Of a stretch of DNA of 64,000 nt, positions 44,311 to 53,468 are shown one piece after another. Made by a program: the position numbers and the translations under genes. Every line of letters starts with the position of its first letter. Position 1 is the stretch's first letter. The notes beneath the pieces are model-generated. The model searched no databases, had not been told where the DNA came from, and worked only from the letters and a program-made list of their open reading frames with translations. The stretch is taken from assembly GCA_019694555.1 (NCBI GenBank), contig JAIBBS010000004.1:34592-98591 (forward strand), given 5' to 3'. This stretch comes from Nannocystaceae bacterium (GTDB lineage: Bacteria > Myxococcota_A > Polyangia > Nannocystales > Nannocystaceae).

Positions 44311-44943
44311 CTACTTGGTGCCGAACAGACGATCGCCGGCGTCGCCGAGGCCCGGCACGATGTAGCCGTGATCGTCGAGCCGCTCGTCGACCGCCGGCGT
44401 GTAGATCGCGACGTCGGGGTGCGCGGCCGACAGCGTGCGGATGCCCTCGGGCGCCGCCAGCAGGCACACGAACTTGATGTGCTTCGCGCCGGTCTGCTTG
44501 ATGCGCGTCACCGCGGCGACGATGGAGTTTCCGGTCGCGAGCATCGGATCGACCAAGATGACCTGGCGCGTGTCCATCTGCGCCGGCACCTTGAAGTAGT
44601 ACTCGATGGGCTGCAGCGTCTTGGGGTCGCGGTACAGCCCGATGTGGCCCACGCGCGCGGCCGGCAACACCTTCAAGATGCCGTCGAGCATGCCGGTGCC
44701 GGCGCGCAGCACCGACACGACGACCACCTTCTTGCCCGCGACCATCGGCGCACGCGTGCGCGCCAGCGGCGTCTCGATCTCGACCATCTCGGTGGGCAGG
44801 TCACGCGTGACCTCGTAGCCCATGAGCATCGCGATCTCCTCGAGCAGCGCGCGGAACTTCGAGGTGCTGGTCTCCTTGTCCCGCATCAGCGTGAGCTTGT
44901 GCAGGATCAGCGGGTGCTCGACGATGTGCAGGTTGGGCGTCAT
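44311..44943 (-). CDS. upp: uracil phosphoribosyltransferase
   Basis: 210 residues from ATG 44943, the usual length for Upp. PRPP-binding block [18 protein letters not shown] at ~125-142, uracil loop near the C-terminus ([19 protein letters not shown]), N-terminal [20 protein letters not shown]. It salvages uracil to UMP with PRPP in the cytoplasm. It follows the methyltransferase gene by 14 bp and could share its transcript, though it also has upstream spacing for its own promoter. The 245 bp between 44066 and 44310 contain nothing I can identify. Confidence 0.96.
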   Translation of the reverse strand: MTPNLHIVEHPLILHKLTLMRDKETSTSKFRALLEEIAMLMGYEVTRDLPTEMVEIETPLARTRAPMVAGKKVVVVSVLRAGTGMLDGILKVLPAARVGHIGLYRDPKTLQPIEYYFKVPAQMDTRQVILVDPMLATGNSIVAAVTRIKQTGAKHIKFVCLLAAPEGIRTLSAAHPDVAIYTPAVDERLDDHGYIVPGLGDAGDRLFGTK

Positions 44944-44957
44944 GGCGCGTGCGAGGG

Positions 44958-46544
44958 CTAGCACAGGATCGCGTGTCGCGTCAGCAACGCGAGCGTGCGC
45001 GTGAGCGCCTCGGCCAGCACCGCGCGCTCACGCACGGGCGCATCGCCTGCGGGTGCGTCCGCTCCCGGTTCGACCGTGATGCGACCGGCGCGCACCAGCC
45101 CGAGCATGTGCTCGAGCAGGCCCTCGTGATCGCGGGTGCCGTCGCACGCCGCGACCAGCTCGACCGCGAAGCCGTCGAGGTCGACCCGCTGGTGCCGCAG
45201 GTTCGCGGCGTAGCCGTGGGCGCGGGCCTGCCAGCGCGCGGCCGCGGCGGCGCGCGGCCGCGCCGGCACCGTGCTGCGTGCGCCCGAGGGCTCGCAGCGC
45301 ACGTCGAGGCTCGCGCCGGCGACGATGCACTCGAGCAGGTCGGCCGCGAGCGCCGAGGCCCGCGTGTGCGCGGGCTCGTCGACGATGCCGGCCTCCGCCA
45401 GCAGCGACAACGCGCGCGCGTGCAGCTCCTCGAACGCGAGCTCGGCCGGCCACAGCTGCCGCAGCAGCGTCAGAGCGGCCTTGGTGCACGGCCGCGCAGA
45501 GCCGACCTCGTGACCGGCCGCATCGGTGAACGCGTGCGCGACCCCGGGCGAGAGGTCGACCGGCCGCGACTCGCCCGCCGGCGCGAAGCCGAAGCGCAGC
45601 GACATCAGCCGCTCGGGCGAGAGGGCCCGCCGCGGCTGCTGCTCGCGGTGACACAACAGCGACGCACGGAACTGCCGGTTGCGCACGAAGTCGAGGTACT
45701 GCTCCATGTGCACGAGATCGGGCGCGACGCGATCGAGCGTGGCGCGGATCTCCGGCGCGAGCTCGCGCGGCAGCATCGTGTGCAGATCGCTCTCGCACAG
45801 GTAACGCAGGCCGTGGCGATCGATGCGATCGACGAACTCGTGGAAGTACACCGGCGCGTTGCAGTCCTCGAGGTGTTCGTGGAACAGGTAGTCGTCGCCG
45901 GTGCGGGCCAGCAGCGCCAGCTCCTTGCGCAGCAGCAGCGCGTAGGGCCCGGCCTCGTGCTGCGAGGCATCGGCGAGGAAGTCGACCAGCGCGCGGGCCT
46001 GCGCGACCTTGCTGCGGGGCTCGGCGAGCGTGCGGGTGTGCCAGCGCATCATGTCGCGCACGAGCTCGCGCATGTGCCAGCCGGGATAGGTGTTGTAGCT
46101 GACGTAGGCGATGCCGTGCGGCCGCAGCCGCTCGCGACACACCCGCAGGATCGCCTCCTGCACCGGCGGCGGGACCCACGAGTACACGCCGTGACACAGC
46201 ACGTAGTCGAACTCGCCGAAGCCGTCGTCGACGTCGAGGATGCTGGCGTGGTGCAGCGCCAGGTTGCGCACGCCGGCCGCGGCCGCGAAGGCGCGCGCCT
46301 GTTCGATCTGCGTCAGCGACAGATCGACGCCGACGAACTGCGCCTGCGGCAGCGCCTCGGCCATGGGCACGAGGTTGCCGCCGCCGGCACAGCCCAGCTC
46401 GAGCACCCGCGCGCCCGCGGGCGCCGCGGGGGCGAGCCCGAACAGCGTCGCGAGCGTGGCCAGCCGATCCGGGTGCGTGCGCGGATAGGGATAGCTGGTG
46501 TACGGCAGCGCGTCGTAGGCAGTGGGCGCGGACGCGTCGGTCAT
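44958..46544 (-). CDS. SAM-dependent methyltransferase with regulatory domain (MethyTransf_Reg type)
   Basis: 528 residues. Class I methyltransferase domain at ~35-200: motif [20 protein letters not shown], motif II-like [17 protein letters not shown], motif IV-like [14 protein letters not shown]. It is followed by the MethyTransf_Reg (PF10119-like) block ([40 protein letters not shown]) at ~230-300 and a helical C-terminus ending [14 protein letters not shown]. This family methylates unknown targets; it is often near surface or secretion genes. Here it starts 10 bp after the VgrG stop, so it is co-transcribed with vgrG. Soluble, no signal peptide. Confidence 0.85.
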   Translation of the reverse strand: MTDASAPTAYDALPYTSYPYPRTHPDRLATLATLFGLAPAAPAGARVLELGCAGGGNLVPMAEALPQAQFVGVDLSLTQIEQARAFAAAAGVRNLALHHASILDVDDGFGEFDYVLCHGVYSWVPPPVQEAILRVCRERLRPHGIAYVSYNTYPGWHMRELVRDMMRWHTRTLAEPRSKVAQARALVDFLADASQHEAGPYALLLRKELALLARTGDDYLFHEHLEDCNAPVYFHEFVDRIDRHGLRYLCESDLHTMLPRELAPEIRATLDRVAPDLVHMEQYLDFVRNRQFRASLLCHREQQPRRALSPERLMSLRFGFAPAGESRPVDLSPGVAHAFTDAAGHEVGSARPCTKAALTLLRQLWPAELAFEELHARALSLLAEAGIVDEPAHTRASALAADLLECIVAGASLDVRCEPSGARSTVPARPRAAAAARWQARAHGYAANLRHQRVDLDGFAVELVAACDGTRDHEGLLEHMLGLVRAGRITVEPGADAPAGDAPVRERAVLAEALTRTLALLTRHAILC

Positions 46545-46554
46545 GATCGCGGGC

Positions 46555-48996
46555 TCAGTTGATCTTGACCACGCCGCCCGAGACCACGCACTCGCCGGTG
46601 CCGACCAGCTTGCTCGCGGGCGAGCTGAGCTCGAGCGCGGTGCCGCCGGTGACCTTGGTGGTGGCGCCGCCGATCTTCACGTCGGCGGTGAACTCTCCGC
46701 CGCCGCCGGCGGTCGAGGTCACCGAGACCTTGGCGCCGCTGGCCGCGACGTCGCCGTCGCACAGCACCTTGCCGCCGCCGCTGCCCTGGGTGAGCGCGTT
46801 GCCGTCGAGCAGCACCTTGGCGCCGCCGTTGGACTGCACCAGCGCGTTGCCGTCGAGCAGCACCTGGCTGCCGCCGCTGGACTTCGCCAGCGCGTTGCCG
46901 TCGAGGAAGATCTTGCTGCCGGCCGCGGACTTCATCAGCGCGTTGGCGTCGAGCACGATGGTCGCGTGGCCGCCGGCGGTGATGCTGATCTTGCCCGGCT
47001 CGAGCGTGATCGAGCTGCCGGGGCACTCGAGCGTGATCTTGTTGGGCGCGCTGACGTAGGCGGTGTCGCTGGCGGTCATCTTGAGGTGACCGGTGACCGC
47101 GGTCGAGCTGCCCTTGAAGCCGCCCTGCGCGGGTTGGCCCTTGACCGTGATGAACTGGCTGCCGTCGACCGTGATCTTCTGGTCGCCACCGACCGTGATG
47201 GTCTGGTTCTTGGTCACCGCGTAGCTCTGGTCCGCGCCCACGCCCAGCGAGTGGTTGTTCTCGACCTTCTCGTTGAGATCCTTCTGCGCGTGCACGATGA
47301 TCTGCTCTTCGCCCGCGAGGTCCTCGAACGTGAGCTCGTTGTAGCCCTGCTTGTCGGGCGAGCTCTGGGTCTTGATCGTGGTCTTGGTCTTGGCGTCCGG
47401 CAGCGGAAACGGCGTGCTGGTGAAGGCGTTGTAGACGCAGCCGGTGACCAGCGGCCGGTCGGGGTTGCCCTCGAGGAACTCGACCACGACCTCCATGCCG
47501 ATGCGCGGGATGAACATCGCGCCCCAGCCCGGCCCGGCCCAGCTCTGCGCGACGCGAACCCAGCAGGTCGCGCTGTCGTCGGTGGCGCCCAGGCGATCCC
47601 ACGGGAACTTGATCTTGATGCGACCGAACGCGTCGACGTGGATCTCCTCGTTGGGTGGGCCGGTCACGATCGCGGTGGTCGGTCCGGGCACGCGCGGGCG
47701 CCGGGTCACCAGCGCCGGACGGAACGCGCGCTCGACCGGGATGCACTCGAAGCTGTTCTCGTAGCGCTCGCCGCCGCCGCCGCCCTGCAGCCGGTCGGTG
47801 TCGGAGCAATCGCCGGTGTGGATCACGCGCGTGACCAGGTACGTGCGCTCGAGGTCCGGCCGGGTGTGGTTGTGCAGCTCGAAGCGCACGCCCGCGGCGA
47901 AGCCGGTGACGTTGGCGCGGCCGTGGCCGCGCTCGGACTGCCGCGCGAACAGCTCGAGCCGACGCTGCACCAGCGGCGCGAGCTCGTCGACCGCAGAACC
48001 GTCGAAGCCGTCGTCGCCGTCGGCGTCGACGACCTTGCGGCGATCGCCGTGCAGGTACAGCTCGCGCACGCGGCCACGCGGGGGTGCCGGCGCATCTTCG
48101 GGCGGCGCGGTGGCATCGAGCGGCTGCACCGGCCAGGTCGGCTCACCCGCGACCTTCCAGTTGTAGTGCCACGCGACCACGCGGTTGATCTGCTCGGGCA
48201 GGCTCCACTCGAGGAACCGCAGCGACTCGCGGTCGGCGGTCTCGGGCCGGTCGGCGATGATCGGCACCGACGGATCGCCCAGCACCTGCACGTCGGGGTA
48301 GCCGTCGTTGTTGTCGTGCAGCACCAGCGATTCCTTCTTGGCCTCGGTGTCGTGGACGAAGGCGTAGGCGATGCCCTCCTCCTCGAGCAGGCGCGAGACG
48401 AAGTCGAAGTCGCTCTCGTTGTACTGCACGCAGTAGTCGCGCTTGGGGTAGATGCTGGCGTCGGCCAGCTGGTGCAGCGCCGCATCGTAGACGCGGCCGT
48501 AGGGCTCGAACCCCGGTGCCAGCACCTGCTCGAGGATCTCGAGCACGGTGCAGTGCTGGAAGATGCGGGTGTTGACCTGCTGCGACAGCAGCCGGAACGC
48601 CGGCGCGACGTGCACGCGCACCAGCAGCTTGTCGGCGGTGATGCCGACGTAGTCGACGCGGTGGATCACGCCGTAGATCGTGCGCAGCAGCTCGCCGCGC
48701 TCGATCTCCAGCTCGAGGTCGGCGCCGAGCAGCTCGTCGGTCGCGGCGGTGGCGTCGGCGGTGAGCAGGTCGAGCACGAGCTCGTAGCACTGCGACAGGC
48801 CCTCGCCGAGGTGGAAGCGACGCACCTCCCAGCCGGGATCGGGACCGCCGATCACGTGCACGCGGTAGTGCACGATCTCGAGCCGTCGCTCGAGTGCGCC
48901 GACGATGCGCTCTGCGATGTCCAGGCCGGTCTGTGCCAGCTGGGCGCCCGTCTGCGCGATCTGCATGCCGGTTCGAATCGTGTCGTCGATGCCCAT
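46555..48996 (-). CDS. vgrG: type VI secretion spike protein VgrG with C-terminal repeat needle
   Basis: 813 residues from ATG 48996. The gp27-like head is at ~40-400 (EVRRFHLGEGLSQCYELVLD; EILEQVLAPGFEPYGRV; ESDFDFVSRLLEEEGIAYAF). The gp5-like OB fold is at ~430-500 (WVRVAQSWAGPGWGAMFIPR; VVVEFLEGNPDRPLVTGCVY). A repeat shaft follows (ENNHSLGVGADQSYAVTKNQ; ITVGGDQKITVDGSQFITVK). The tip has five LLDGNAL-type repeats of ~12-13 residues (KIFLDGNALAKSSGGSQVLL). VgrG forms the puncturing tip of the T6SS. No Hcp, PAAR or sheath gene is in the window, so it is an orphan vgrG. ATG 48996 chosen at the helical N-terminus. Confidence 0.93.
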   Translation of the reverse strand: MGIDDTIRTGMQIAQTGAQLAQTGLDIAERIVGALERRLEIVHYRVHVIGGPDPGWEVRRFHLGEGLSQCYELVLDLLTADATAATDELLGADLELEIERGELLRTIYGVIHRVDYVGITADKLLVRVHVAPAFRLLSQQVNTRIFQHCTVLEILEQVLAPGFEPYGRVYDAALHQLADASIYPKRDYCVQYNESDFDFVSRLLEEEGIAYAFVHDTEAKKESLVLHDNNDGYPDVQVLGDPSVPIIADRPETADRESLRFLEWSLPEQINRVVAWHYNWKVAGEPTWPVQPLDATAPPEDAPAPPRGRVRELYLHGDRRKVVDADGDDGFDGSAVDELAPLVQRRLELFARQSERGHGRANVTGFAAGVRFELHNHTRPDLERTYLVTRVIHTGDCSDTDRLQGGGGGERYENSFECIPVERAFRPALVTRRPRVPGPTTAIVTGPPNEEIHVDAFGRIKIKFPWDRLGATDDSATCWVRVAQSWAGPGWGAMFIPRIGMEVVVEFLEGNPDRPLVTGCVYNAFTSTPFPLPDAKTKTTIKTQSSPDKQGYNELTFEDLAGEEQIIVHAQKDLNEKVENNHSLGVGADQSYAVTKNQTITVGGDQKITVDGSQFITVKGQPAQGGFKGSSTAVTGHLKMTASDTAYVSAPNKITLECPGSSITLEPGKISITAGGHATIVLDANALMKSAAGSKIFLDGNALAKSSGGSQVLLDGNALVQSNGGAKVLLDGNALTQGSGGGKVLCDGDVAASGAKVSVTSTAGGGGEFTADVKIGGATTKVTGGTALELSSPASKLVGTGECVVSGGVVKIN
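46780..46950 (-). repeat. DGNAL-encoding tandem repeats at the VgrG tip
   Basis: Imperfect 39-nt copies built around ttgccgtcgagcagcacctt (plus strand) encode the repeated V/I-L-L-D-G-N-A-L units. Conservation at third positions suggests recent expansion. Confidence 0.75.
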
Positions 48997-49039
48997 GCCG
49001 CCTCGGGGGCCGAAACTGTCGCACGGGCCGGCGCGGCCG

Positions 49040-50302
49040 TCACCGCCTCGGGCCGGCGCCGCGCGCCGGTGCACGGGCGGCTGCCGCGGCGGCGCTGCGC
49101 GAACGTGGGCCGCGACGCGGCGCGGGCAGATCGAACCAGATCGCAGCGTCGATGCCGACCGACAGCTCGAACCCGCCGAGGGCGAACAGCGGCGCGGAGA
49201 GCTGCGCCAGCCACACGCGCACGGCGCGACCCGACGCGAGCGCCGAGCCGGCCAGCTCGGCGCCCAGGCCCAGGCGCAGCCGCAGCGGTCGATCGGGCAC
49301 GCGCCACGCGTAGCCGATCACGCCGCGCAGCGCCGCGCCGTAGAGCACGGTCCATCCCGCGCCGCGGCGACTGCCGAGATCGAGACCGCGACCGTGGCCG
49401 CGCACGCGCCACGGCTCGAGCGTCGGTGCCAGCAACACGCCGCCCTCGAGTTGACCGCGACGTCCGATCCAGCCCGCGTGCACGTCGATGCGCGTGCGCA
49501 CCAAGCGATAGGCCAGCGCGCTGTCGCCGACCAGGCGCACGGCCGCACCGAAGGCGACCCCGACCGGCGCGCGCGCGTCGATTCCGACGCGACCCCCGAA
49601 GCCGGGCCGACCGCGACGGCCCACCGGCGCGACCCCGAGCAACAGCGAGGCATCCGCGGCGGGACCCAGCTGCCACACGCGCGGCTCGTGCAGCGGCGGC
49701 GTCGGCTCGTCGCGCGGCGGCGGCGTGACCGTCACGCGCGGCGGCGGCACCGGGTCGTGGGGCCGCCGCGTGATCACGACCGCCGCGGGCGGCGGGCCCT
49801 GCCGCGGCACCTGGGGCGTGGGCATCGCCACGTCGGTGCGATCGGGCGGCACGTCCTCGTCGGTGACGGCCGCGAGCAGGTTCGCGACCTCGACCGCGAG
49901 CACGCGCGCACGCGCACCGGCGGCGGCACCCACGACGACCTGCCGCACGTAGGCGCGACCGTCGGAGGTGATGAGCGTGATGGCGATGGGGCTGTCGCCG
50001 ACCGCCTCGCCGAGCACCTCCACGTAGACGTGCGGGGTGCCGGCGAAGCGGGTGAACGCGGCGCTGCCGTAGGTTTGCAGCTCGGCGTCGGGCCAGCGCG
50101 CATGCAGCTCGCGCTCGAGCTCGCCGACCGCGACCGCGGTCGTGCGCAAGATGACGCGCGCCGTCGCAGCCTCGGTCACCGCGGCGGCGGGCTCGGCCGC
50201 CACCGCCGGGTTCGCGAGCGCGGCCAGGGGCACCGCGCCCGCGAGCACCGCGAGCACCGTCGTCGTCCTCGCTGCGCGCGACACCGACGCGGAGGATCGC
50301 AC
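49040..50302 (-). CDS. exported protein with beta-rich, possibly outer-membrane C-terminal domain
   Basis: 420 residues. Signal TVLAVLAGAVPLAALANPAV ending AVAA. N-terminal domain ~40-150 (ARVILRTTAVAVGELERELH; VYVEVLGEAVGDSPIAITLI; AYVRQVVVGAA). A Pro-rich linker follows (PPRVTVTPPPRDEPTPPLH). From ~210, alternating hydrophobic strands such as AADASLLLGVAPVGRRGRPG, RVGIDARAPVGVAFGAAVRL, RTRIDVHAGWIGRRGQLEGG and LFALGGFELSVGIDAAIWFD look like a small outer-membrane barrel. Family not recognised. It lies 6 bp after the C-x6-C lipoprotein and 43 bp before vgrG on the same strand. Confidence 0.65.
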   Translation of the reverse strand: MRSSASVSRAARTTTVLAVLAGAVPLAALANPAVAAEPAAAVTEAATARVILRTTAVAVGELERELHARWPDAELQTYGSAAFTRFAGTPHVYVEVLGEAVGDSPIAITLITSDGRAYVRQVVVGAAAGARARVLAVEVANLLAAVTDEDVPPDRTDVAMPTPQVPRQGPPPAAVVITRRPHDPVPPPRVTVTPPPRDEPTPPLHEPRVWQLGPAADASLLLGVAPVGRRGRPGFGGRVGIDARAPVGVAFGAAVRLVGDSALAYRLVRTRIDVHAGWIGRRGQLEGGVLLAPTLEPWRVRGHGRGLDLGSRRGAGWTVLYGAALRGVIGYAWRVPDRPLRLRLGLGAELAGSALASGRAVRVWLAQLSAPLFALGGFELSVGIDAAIWFDLPAPRRGPRSRSAAAAAARAPARGAGPRR

Positions 50303-50308
50303 GCGCGA

Positions 50309-51409
50309 CTACGGCTGGCCACCGCCCATGCCGCAGGTCGGGTCACCGGGGCAGTAGCACTCGATGAGCGCCGCATCGCACTGGTCCGGATCGTTGCCGC
50401 CGTCGAGGCACGCGAAGTACGCGTCGGCGCAGGGATCGGGCTGCGGCTGGTAGCACTGCTGCAGCTGCGCGTCGCAGGTCTCGGGATCGTTGCCGGCGTC
50501 GATGCAACCGATGTACGCGTCGTAGCAGGGGTCCTCGGGCTGGGGATAGCACGCCCACCACTGCTCCTCGCACTCGGTCGGGTCGGTGCCGGAGTCGAGG
50601 CAGACCAGGTACGCGTCGTAGCACGGGTCGGGCTCGGGCTGGGGATAGCACGCCCACAGCTCGGCCTCGCACTGCGCCGGATCGGTGCCGGCATCGAGGC
50701 AGACCAGGTACGCGTCGTAGCACGGATCGGGCTCGGGCTCGGGCCAGCACCAGTTCCAGACGTCGTCGCACTCGGGCGCCATCGGTCCGAACTCGGCGGT
50801 GCAGGCGTCGTACTCCTGCTGGCACGGATCGGGCGGGTAGCACATCTCCCAGATCGCGTCGCACTGCGTCGGATCCTCGGCCGTCTGCACGCAGTCGTCG
50901 TACGCCGCCTGGCACGGATCGGGCGGGTAGCACATCTCCCAGATCGCATCGCACTGCGTCGGATCCTCCGCGGTCTGCAGACAGTCGTCGTACGCCGCCT
51001 GGCACGGATCGGGCTCGGGCTGCGGCCAACACATCTGCAGCACCGCCTCGCACTCGAGCGGATCGCCCGCGACCTGCAGGCACGCATCGTAGGCCTCGAT
51101 GCAGGGATCGACCGGCGGCGGACAGTCGCCGCCGGGATCGTCGCAACCGCAGCCACCGTCGTCGTGACCACCGCCGTCGTCGCCGGGGCCGCCGTCGTCC
51201 ATGCCGCCGCCGTCGTCGCCGGGCACGTTGCCGCTGTTGCCGTCGTCGTTGCCGTCGTCCTCACCACCGGCATCGCCCATGCCGTCGTCGTCGGCGTCGC
51301 CGCCATCGTCCGCGCCCGGGAACTTGGGATCGCAGCCGAGCAGCGCTGCTGCCGCCACGACCAGGGACGCACGCACGCTCGCCGCACGGATCCAATACCG
51401 CTTCGTCAT
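50309..51409 (-). CDS. lipoprotein of eight C-x6-C-x9-C-x6-C repeats
   Basis: 366 residues from ATG 51409 (MTKRYWIRAASVRASLVVAA, lipobox ALLGC). An Asp/Gly spacer of ~65 residues follows. Then eight ~33-residue units occur, each opening DPC: for instance DPCQAAYDDCLQTAEDPTQC then DAIWEMCYPP. The four Cys of a unit are spaced 6, 9 (10 in one unit) and 6 residues apart, as expected for two antiparallel helices held by two disulfides. Tyr at DPCxxAY and Trp/Tyr after the last Cys are conserved. Surface-anchored, disulfide-stapled helical rod is my inference. No family recognised. Confidence 0.8.
   Translation of the reverse strand: MTKRYWIRAASVRASLVVAAAALLGCDPKFPGADDGGDADDDGMGDAGGEDDGNDDGNSGNVPGDDGGGMDDGGPGDDGGGHDDGGCGCDDPGGDCPPPVDPCIEAYDACLQVAGDPLECEAVLQMCWPQPEPDPCQAAYDDCLQTAEDPTQCDAIWEMCYPPDPCQAAYDDCVQTAEDPTQCDAIWEMCYPPDPCQQEYDACTAEFGPMAPECDDVWNWCWPEPEPDPCYDAYLVCLDAGTDPAQCEAELWACYPQPEPDPCYDAYLVCLDSGTDPTECEEQWWACYPQPEDPCYDAYIGCIDAGNDPETCDAQLQQCYQPQPDPCADAYFACLDGGNDPDQCDAALIECYCPGDPTCGMGGGQP
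50822..51012 (-). repeat. two near-identical ~96-bp repeat units inside the Cys-repeat lipoprotein
   Basis: Units ending near 50919 and 51012 encode almost the same sequence (DPCQAAYDDCxQTAEDPTQC then DAIWEMCYPP) with only a handful of base differences, so the array expanded recently by unequal recombination. A similar near-identical pair (DPCYDAYLVCLD) lies at about 50590-50740. Confidence 0.85.
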
Positions 51410-51525
51410 CACCACACCTCGATGTCCGCGTGATCCCGACTGCGGCGGCGACCCATTCGCCGCGCGCGTCGTCATCGTCGCTCGTAGGGTCTTGCCGTGA
51501 TCCGTGTCGAGCTAACGCTCGCTTT

Positions 51526-52458
51526 TCACGGGCAGCCCATCGGCTCGAAGCAGCACGGATCGAACGGGTCGAACATCGGACAGCACTGCGGGTCTGGCAT
51601 CAGGCAGCAGCTGCTCGCAGGCTCGAAGCAGCACGGATCGTCGGGCACGTGCGGCTCGCAGCACGGCGCGCCCTGCTCGGCCAGGGCGCAGCAGGTGCTC
51701 TGCGGCGCCTGGCAGCAGACGCCGGTGGGGTCGACGCAGCAGGCGCTCCTCGGCGCGACGCAGCAGGGATCGCCGGGCGCGAGGCAGCACGGGCTCATGG
51801 GATCGAGGCAGCACGGGCCCATGGGATCGAGGCAGCACGCACCCATGGGATCGAGGCAACACGGCGCCTCGGGCTCGAGGCAACACGGATCGCCGCAGCA
51901 CGGGTCGCCGCAGCACGGATCGCCGCAGCACGGATCGCCGCAACACGGATCGCCGCCCTTGCAGCACGGCACCACACCGGGCGGGCAGCAGCTGGGATCG
52001 AAGGGGTTGAAGCAGCACTGCGTGCCGCCGTCGTCGTCGCAGCACCACGGATGGCCGGGCCCGGCGAGGCAACACGCCGGATCCCCGGGCGCGAGGCAGC
52101 ACAGCGTGCCGTCGGGGTCGCTGCAGCACCACGGATCGACGCCGGGCGTGCAGCACCACGGGTTGCCCGGCGTGGCGCAGCAACCGGGATCGCCCGGCTG
52201 CGCACAGCACAGCGGATCATCGACGCAGCCACCGCTGTCACCGGGCAGATCGAAACGGCAGCCCTCGACGCAACCGCTCGAGCTCGAGCCGGTGCCGCTG
52301 CCGAACGTCGTGGTGCCGGCGTCGTGACCTGCGCTGGTCATCGTCGGCGCGCCGGCGTCGTCGATCACGTACAGATCCTCGACGCCGCACCCCGCGGGCG
52401 CGCCGAGCAGGGCGAGCGCGAGGCAGCGGCTCAGGGCGCGGCGGGCACGTCCAACCAT
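51526..52458 (-). CDS. lipoprotein with about 28 tandem Cys-Cys pairs
   Basis: 310 residues from ATG 52458 (MVGRARRALSRCLALALLGA, lipobox PAGC). After a ~40-residue Ser/Thr/Gly spacer, the rest is a chain of CC doublets every 5-10 residues, typically DPxxCC: CCAQPGDPGCCATPGNPWCC; CCGDPCCGDPCCGDPCCGDP; CCLDPMGACCLDPMGPCCLD. I count about 28 CC pairs, 56 or more Cys. Pro, Gly and Asp fill the spacers and there is almost no hydrophobic core. Either a vicinal-disulfide/crosslinked surface fibre or a dense thiol metal sink is possible. The start overlaps the end of the sigma-linked regulator gene by 28 bp. Confidence 0.8.
   Translation of the reverse strand: MVGRARRALSRCLALALLGAPAGCGVEDLYVIDDAGAPTMTSAGHDAGTTTFGSGTGSSSSGCVEGCRFDLPGDSGGCVDDPLCCAQPGDPGCCATPGNPWCCTPGVDPWCCSDPDGTLCCLAPGDPACCLAGPGHPWCCDDDGGTQCCFNPFDPSCCPPGVVPCCKGGDPCCGDPCCGDPCCGDPCCGDPCCLEPEAPCCLDPMGACCLDPMGPCCLDPMSPCCLAPGDPCCVAPRSACCVDPTGVCCQAPQSTCCALAEQGAPCCEPHVPDDPCCFEPASSCCLMPDPQCCPMFDPFDPCCFEPMGCP
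51888..51957 (-). repeat. 15-nt tandem repeat encoding GDPCC
   Basis: Five copies of ggatcgccgcagcac (plus strand), nearly perfect, in the middle of the CC-repeat gene. Downstream there is a 24-27 nt repeat encoding CCLDPMG units. Confidence 0.85.
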
Positions 52459-53468
52459 CGTTCGGCATGTCGACGGTACGCGCCCGCGGGGAAGCGGTCG
52501 ACGTACTGCTGCCAACACGCGGGCTTGGCCTCCGCGGCCGCGGTCCGGCACAGCCCGGCGTGGGCGTCGTCGGCGAAGCGACCGCTGGGGAAGCTCGCGA
52601 GGTAGGCGGTGTACAGCTCGCGCTGACCCGTGGCACCGAGCGCGCGCGCCAGCGTGAAGCGCTCGCCGTAGGCCAGCTCGACCAGCGGATGGCGACGACC
52701 TCGCGCGATGATCTCGGCGTACAGCGCGTCGGCACGCGAACGATCGCCGGCTGCGAGCGCGGCCTGGGCCTCGCGATCGAGCCGCTCGAGTCGCGACTCG
52801 GTGGGAACCTTGCTCGCGCGCGGACGTGGGATCGCGGTGGTGGGGGCGAGCTCGGGCAGCACCGCGGCGGGCGTCGGCACCGGCGCCGGCGCGACGCGGG
52901 TCACCGGTCGCGGGGCCGGCGTCGCGGGCTGCAGCCGCGTGGGCGCGGGCTCGACCTCACGCCACGTGCTGTCCTGGGCGCGGCCCGCCAGCGCCTGCGA
53001 TTGCTCGCGTTCGGCCTCGCGCTGCGACGCACGCCAGCGCTCGAACAGCCCCAGCGACAGCACCACCGCGGCCGCGGCCGCGACCATGCACACCGCGAAC
53101 ACGCCCACGCGCACGCTCGAGGGCCGTGCCCGCACGCGCCACGGCGGCACGCCAGCGGCCTCGCGTGCGGCGACGTCGTCCTGCGCTTCGGCGCGCATCG
53201 CTGCGACGCACGCAGCCACGAGATCGACCTCGACCTCGACGCGCGCGGCCGGCTCGACCCGCGCCGTGCTCGACGGGCTGCGCGGCAACCGACGCGCGCG
53301 CTCGACCGCGTCCGCGCCGATGGCCTGAGGATCGATGCGGTGCGCCCGCGCGACGATGGCGGCGAAGCCCGGCGCGACCGCAGCGTCGACGTCGGCACTG
53401 GCCTCGCGATCGGCGGCGTCGACGATGGTGTCGAGCTCGCGATCGTCGTGGCGCTCGCGCGTCGTCAC
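52431..53468 (-). CDS. membrane regulator of ECF sigma factor with TPR-like C-terminus (putative anti-sigma)
   Basis: 345 residues from GTG 53468, overlapping the sigma stop (GTGA). Residues 1-125 are cytoplasmic and charged (DRELDTIVDAADREASADVD). One membrane helix lies near ~127-150 (VGVFAVCMVAAAAAVVLSLG). A Pro-rich stretch follows, then a helical domain from ~255 (ESRLERLDREAQAALAAGDR; LYAEIIARGRRHPLVELAYG; LYTAYLASFPSGRFADDAHA) like the YbgF/TolB-associated TPR motifs. In myxobacteria such proteins follow ECF genes and act as anti-sigma factors or sensors. No zinc-type HxxxCxxC motif is visible. Confidence 0.72.
   Translation of the reverse strand: MTTRERHDDRELDTIVDAADREASADVDAAVAPGFAAIVARAHRIDPQAIGADAVERARRLPRSPSSTARVEPAARVEVEVDLVAACVAAMRAEAQDDVAAREAAGVPPWRVRARPSSVRVGVFAVCMVAAAAAVVLSLGLFERWRASQREAEREQSQALAGRAQDSTWREVEPAPTRLQPATPAPRPVTRVAPAPVPTPAAVLPELAPTTAIPRPRASKVPTESRLERLDREAQAALAAGDRSRADALYAEIIARGRRHPLVELAYGERFTLARALGATGQRELYTAYLASFPSGRFADDAHAGLCRTAAAEAKPACWQQYVDRFPAGAYRRHAERWLDVPAAP

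Noticed and set aside
51880..51960. Short regularly spaced DNA repeats resembling a CRISPR array
   Set aside because: The units are 15 nt with no spacers and lie in a coding frame encoding GDPCC; no cas genes nearby.
51497..52327. Plus-strand open frame made of repeated Gln-His-Gly units opposite the CC-lipoprotein
   Set aside because: It is the mirror of the Cys-Cys repeat DNA on the other strand; it has no signal, no start context and no plausible fold, while the minus frame has a lipobox and an overlap with the operon.
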